From: Pseudomonadota bacterium
Lineage (GTDB): Bacteria > Pseudomonadota > Gammaproteobacteria > Burkholderiales > Thiobacillaceae
NCBI GenBank assembly: GCA_021849595.1
Contig: JAJZSR010000008.1
Span: 394 to 36,045, forward strand
Direction: 5' to 3'
DNA: 35,652 nt
The translations under genes were made by a program, and so were the position numbers. Positions 33,948 through 35,652 of this stretch are shown one piece after another. The notes below the pieces were generated by a model. The model was not told the origin of the DNA. It ran no database searches and worked only from the letters and a program-made list of their open reading frames with translations. Position 1 is the first letter of the stretch; each line of letters starts with the position of its first letter.

Positions 33948-34024
33948 GCCATCGCCGAGCGTGTCTTGCGTGCGAGGCGGGTTCCGGCCGCCGCGCGCGC
34001 AAAGCATCTTGTCCCGCGCTGACC

Positions 34025-34030
34025 TATATT
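34025..34030 (+). promoter_or_regulatory. -10 element for the two small genes
   Basis: TATATT lies 28 bases before the ATG at 34058. The -35 region is GC-rich without a match, so confidence is low. Confidence 0.3.
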
Positions 34031-34057
34031 GATATCGTTTTTTTAGGAGGCGCCGAG

Positions 34058-34288
34058 ATGAAAGCCAGTTTCGATCCCAAAAACGGCCTGGAACTCCAGT
34101 TTGACGCAGCCGAAGCCCGCAAACTGGCGCAGGATATCATCCAGCATTCCGAGGCGGCCAATACCCTGGTGCTTAACTTGGCCTATGCCTTGCGGGAGGC
34201 GGACTACGACTTGAAGAATCACTTCCGTCAGCCGCCCCATGCTTGGGATGAGCAGCATGTGCCGTGGCCCAGCACGCACACGCATTGA
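34058..34288 (+). CDS. Small protein of unknown function (76 residues)
   Basis: I do not recognise this protein. It has a strong AGGAGG 7 bases before the ATG, which supports it being real. The N-terminal part may be a short strand pair (ASFDPKNGLELQFDA), then a helix (AEARKLAQDIIQHSEAAN, then TLVLNLAYALREADYDLKNH), and a His/Pro/Trp-rich tail (PPHAWDEQHVPWPSTHTH) that could bind metal. It has no Cys, signal peptide or membrane segment. It ends 9 bases before the next small gene, with which it probably forms a pair. Confidence 0.65.
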   Translation: MKASFDPKNGLELQFDAAEARKLAQDIIQHSEAANTLVLNLAYALREADYDLKNHFRQPPHAWDEQHVPWPSTHTH

Positions 34289-34297
34289 GAGAATGAT

Positions 34298-34495
34298 ATG
34301 GACATTGAAGCCGATGCTGCCCGGATCGCCGCGCGCCTGGATGCGGGCGATGCCGCCAAGCTGCTGCAGGGCTTGGAAGCCATGCAGGAAGAGGTTGGCA
34401 GCCTCGCCGGCGAGTTGATCCAGCTCCTGCGGGCGGCTGGTGTGGTCGCGCCGCCTGCGGGGCCCGTGCGCAGCGAATACGCCGGTCCGCAATAA
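34298..34495 (+). CDS. Small helical protein of unknown function (65 residues)
   Basis: Not recognised. It consists of an Ala/Leu-rich helix with heptad-like spacing (AARIAARLDAGDAAKLLQGL, then EEVGSLAGELIQLLRAAG) and a short Pro-rich tail. It could be a coiled-coil or dimerisation peptide. GAGAATGAT precedes the ATG; the Shine-Dalgarno is moderate. It follows the 76-residue gene by 9 bases and ends 6 bases before the stop of icd on the other strand. Confidence 0.6.
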   Translation: MDIEADAARIAARLDAGDAAKLLQGLEAMQEEVGSLAGELIQLLRAAGVVAPPAGPVRSEYAGPQ

Positions 34496-34514
34496 CGCCC
34501 GTTACATGCGGGCG
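34496..34514. terminator. Possible two-way hairpin between the small genes and icd
   Basis: CGCCCG (34496-34501), loop TTACATG, CGGGCG (34509-34514). The stem starts at the end of the 65-residue gene and contains the icd stop. No T-run is present on either side. Confidence 0.3.
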
Positions 34515-35652
34515 ATCATGGCCTGACCGAAGGCGGAGCATTTCACTTCGGTCGCACCCTCCATCAACCGGGCGAAGTCGTAGGTTACGGTCTTCGCCGC
34601 GATGGCCTTTTCCATGCTGGCGACGATGAGGTCGGCCGCCTCGATCCAGCCCAGGTGGCGCAGCATCATCTCGGCCGAGAGGATCAGCGAGCCCGGGTTG
34701 ACGTAGTCCTTGCCGGCATATTTTGGCGCGGTGCCGTGGGTGGCCTCGAACATGGCCACGGTGTCGGACAGGTTCGCTCCCGGCGCGATGCCTATGCCGC
34801 CCACTTCGGCCGCGAGGGCGTCGGAGATATAGTCGCCGTTCAGATTAAGGGTGGCGATCACGTCGTATTCGTCGGGCCGAAGCAGGATTTGCTGCAGGAA
34901 GGCATCGGCGATGACGTCCTTGATGACGATGCCGCCCGCCCCAGATTTCTCGGGCAGCTTCATCCAAGGGCCTTCGTCGATCAGGGTGGCGCCGAATTCG
35001 CGTGCCGCCAGCTCGTAGCCCCACTTCTTGAAGCCGCCTTCGGTGAACTTCATGATATTGCCCTTGTGCACCAGGGTCACCGACTTGCGCCGGTTGTCGA
35101 TGGCGTACTGGATGGCTTTGCGGATCAGACGCTCGGAGCCTTCGATGGACACCGGCTTGATACCGATGGCCGACGACTCGGGGAAACGGATCTTCTTCAC
35201 GCCCATGTCCTGCCGCAGGAAGGCAATGACCTTCTTCACCGCGTCGGAGTTGGCTTCCCACTCGACGCCGGCATAGATGTCTTCGGTGTTTTCGCGGAAG
35301 ATCACCATGTCCACCTTTTCCGGCGCCTTCACTGGGCTGGGCACGCCCTGGAAATAGCGCACCGGGCGTAGGCAGACGTAGAGATCCAGCATCTGCCGCA
35401 GGGCCACGTTGAGCGAGCGGATGCCGCCCGAAGTCGGGGTCGTGAGCGGCCCCTTGATGGAGATGACATAGTCCTTCACCGCCTGCACGGTTTCGTCCGG
35501 CAGCCACTGGTCGCCCCCGTACACCTTGACCGCCTTCTCGCCGGCATAGACCTCCATCCAGGCGATGGCCCGCTTGCCGCCATAGGCCTTGGCTACCGCG
35601 GCATCCACCACGGCGCGCATGACCGGCGTGATGTCCACCCCCGTACCGTCGC
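34502..35652 (-). CDS. icd: Isocitrate dehydrogenase (NADP), 5' end outside window
   Basis: TCA-cycle enzyme converting isocitrate to 2-oxoglutarate. The visible 383 codons start inside the gene, at [18 protein letters not shown]; the true start lies beyond the right edge. Substrate-site parts are [20 protein letters not shown] (Ser and Arg residues), [13 protein letters not shown] (Tyr) and [13 protein letters not shown] (Lys). Metal Asp residues lie in [37 protein letters not shown] has the Lys-Tyr pair that marks NADP use in the E. coli type. It ends TAA at 34502, convergent with the small genes. Confidence 0.95.
   Translation of the reverse strand, partial: DGTGVDITPVMRAVVDAAVAKAYGGKRAIAWMEVYAGEKAVKVYGGDQWLPDETVQAVKDYVISIKGPLTTPTSGGIRSLNVALRQMLDLYVCLRPVRYFQGVPSPVKAPEKVDMVIFRENTEDIYAGVEWEANSDAVKKVIAFLRQDMGVKKIRFPESSAIGIKPVSIEGSERLIRKAIQYAIDNRRKSVTLVHKGNIMKFTEGGFKKWGYELAAREFGATLIDEGPWMKLPEKSGAGGIVIKDVIADAFLQQILLRPDEYDVIATLNLNGDYISDALAAEVGGIGIAPGANLSDTVAMFEATHGTAPKYAGKDYVNPGSLILSAEMMLRHLGWIEAADLIVASMEKAIAAKTVTYDFARLMEGATEVKCSAFGQAMIARM

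Noticed and set aside
1-35652. CRISPR arrays, tRNA or rRNA genes, insertion sequences, prophage genes
   Set aside because: No regular repeats, transposase or integrase motifs, cloverleaf sequences or rRNA segments were seen on reading both strands.

Overview
The window looks like chromosomal DNA of a chemolithotrophic, probably sulfur-oxidising betaproteobacterium (Nitrosomonadales-type: Thiobacillus, Sulfuricella or Gallionella relatives). The reasons are the high G+C, the order hisDCBHAFIE-hinT-tatABC, a betaproteobacterial proteasome homologue (BPH), a CNP1-family gene next to proB, and a QmoAB-HdrCB electron-transfer operon of the kind tied to APS reductase and dissimilatory sulfur metabolism. 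Gene density is high. No phage, insertion sequence, CRISPR array, tRNA or rRNA was seen. All calls rest on reading motifs and context; no search was run.

Layout. (1) 1-2984, minus strand: murJ-ribF-ileS, with ileS cut by the window edge. (2) 3157-5343: a universal stress protein, a TauE/SafE anion exporter and a PF09608-type membrane protein. (3) 5410-9737: an oxidative-stress island. msrB is divergent from an operon of rubrerythrin, a GlpC/HdrB-like Fe-S protein, DUF3501 and a cyclopropane-fatty-acid synthase. (4) 9807-14810: housekeeping and stress genes (CNP1, proB, BPH, yajQ, DJ-1, CBS protein, ppa, phosphodiesterase). (5) 14982-20070: qmoA-qmoB-hdrC-hdrB, closed by a clear terminator. 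(6) 20135-20930: a small unknown gene and a convergent cysteine-free Fur/PerR-type regulator. (7) 21079-28868: histidine biosynthesis without hisG, then hinT and the Tat translocase. (8) 29046-30248: an ammonium transporter with an unusual, repeat-rich upstream region. (9) 30315-33752: dnaE. (10) 33753-34057: the only gap over 300 bp, holding a candidate small RNA. (11) Two small unknown proteins, then icd on the minus strand, cut by the right edge.

How the parts connect. A 15-bp palindrome, TTAGACTAAGTCTAA, sits just downstream of the rubrerythrin promoter. A close copy (TTGGACTTTGTCTAA) overlaps the promoter of the Fur/PerR-type gene 15 kb away. I infer one peroxide- or iron-responsive regulon in which the regulator controls itself and the rubrerythrin operon. 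That rubrerythrin lacks a rubredoxin domain, so the neighbouring Fe-S protein may be its electron donor. The QmoAB-HdrCB operon has no membrane subunit and no neighbouring aprBA or sat, which leaves its electron partner open. The candidate sRNA at 33852-33947 carries a C-rich segment resembling the 16S rRNA 3' end and may act by covering Shine-Dalgarno sequences.
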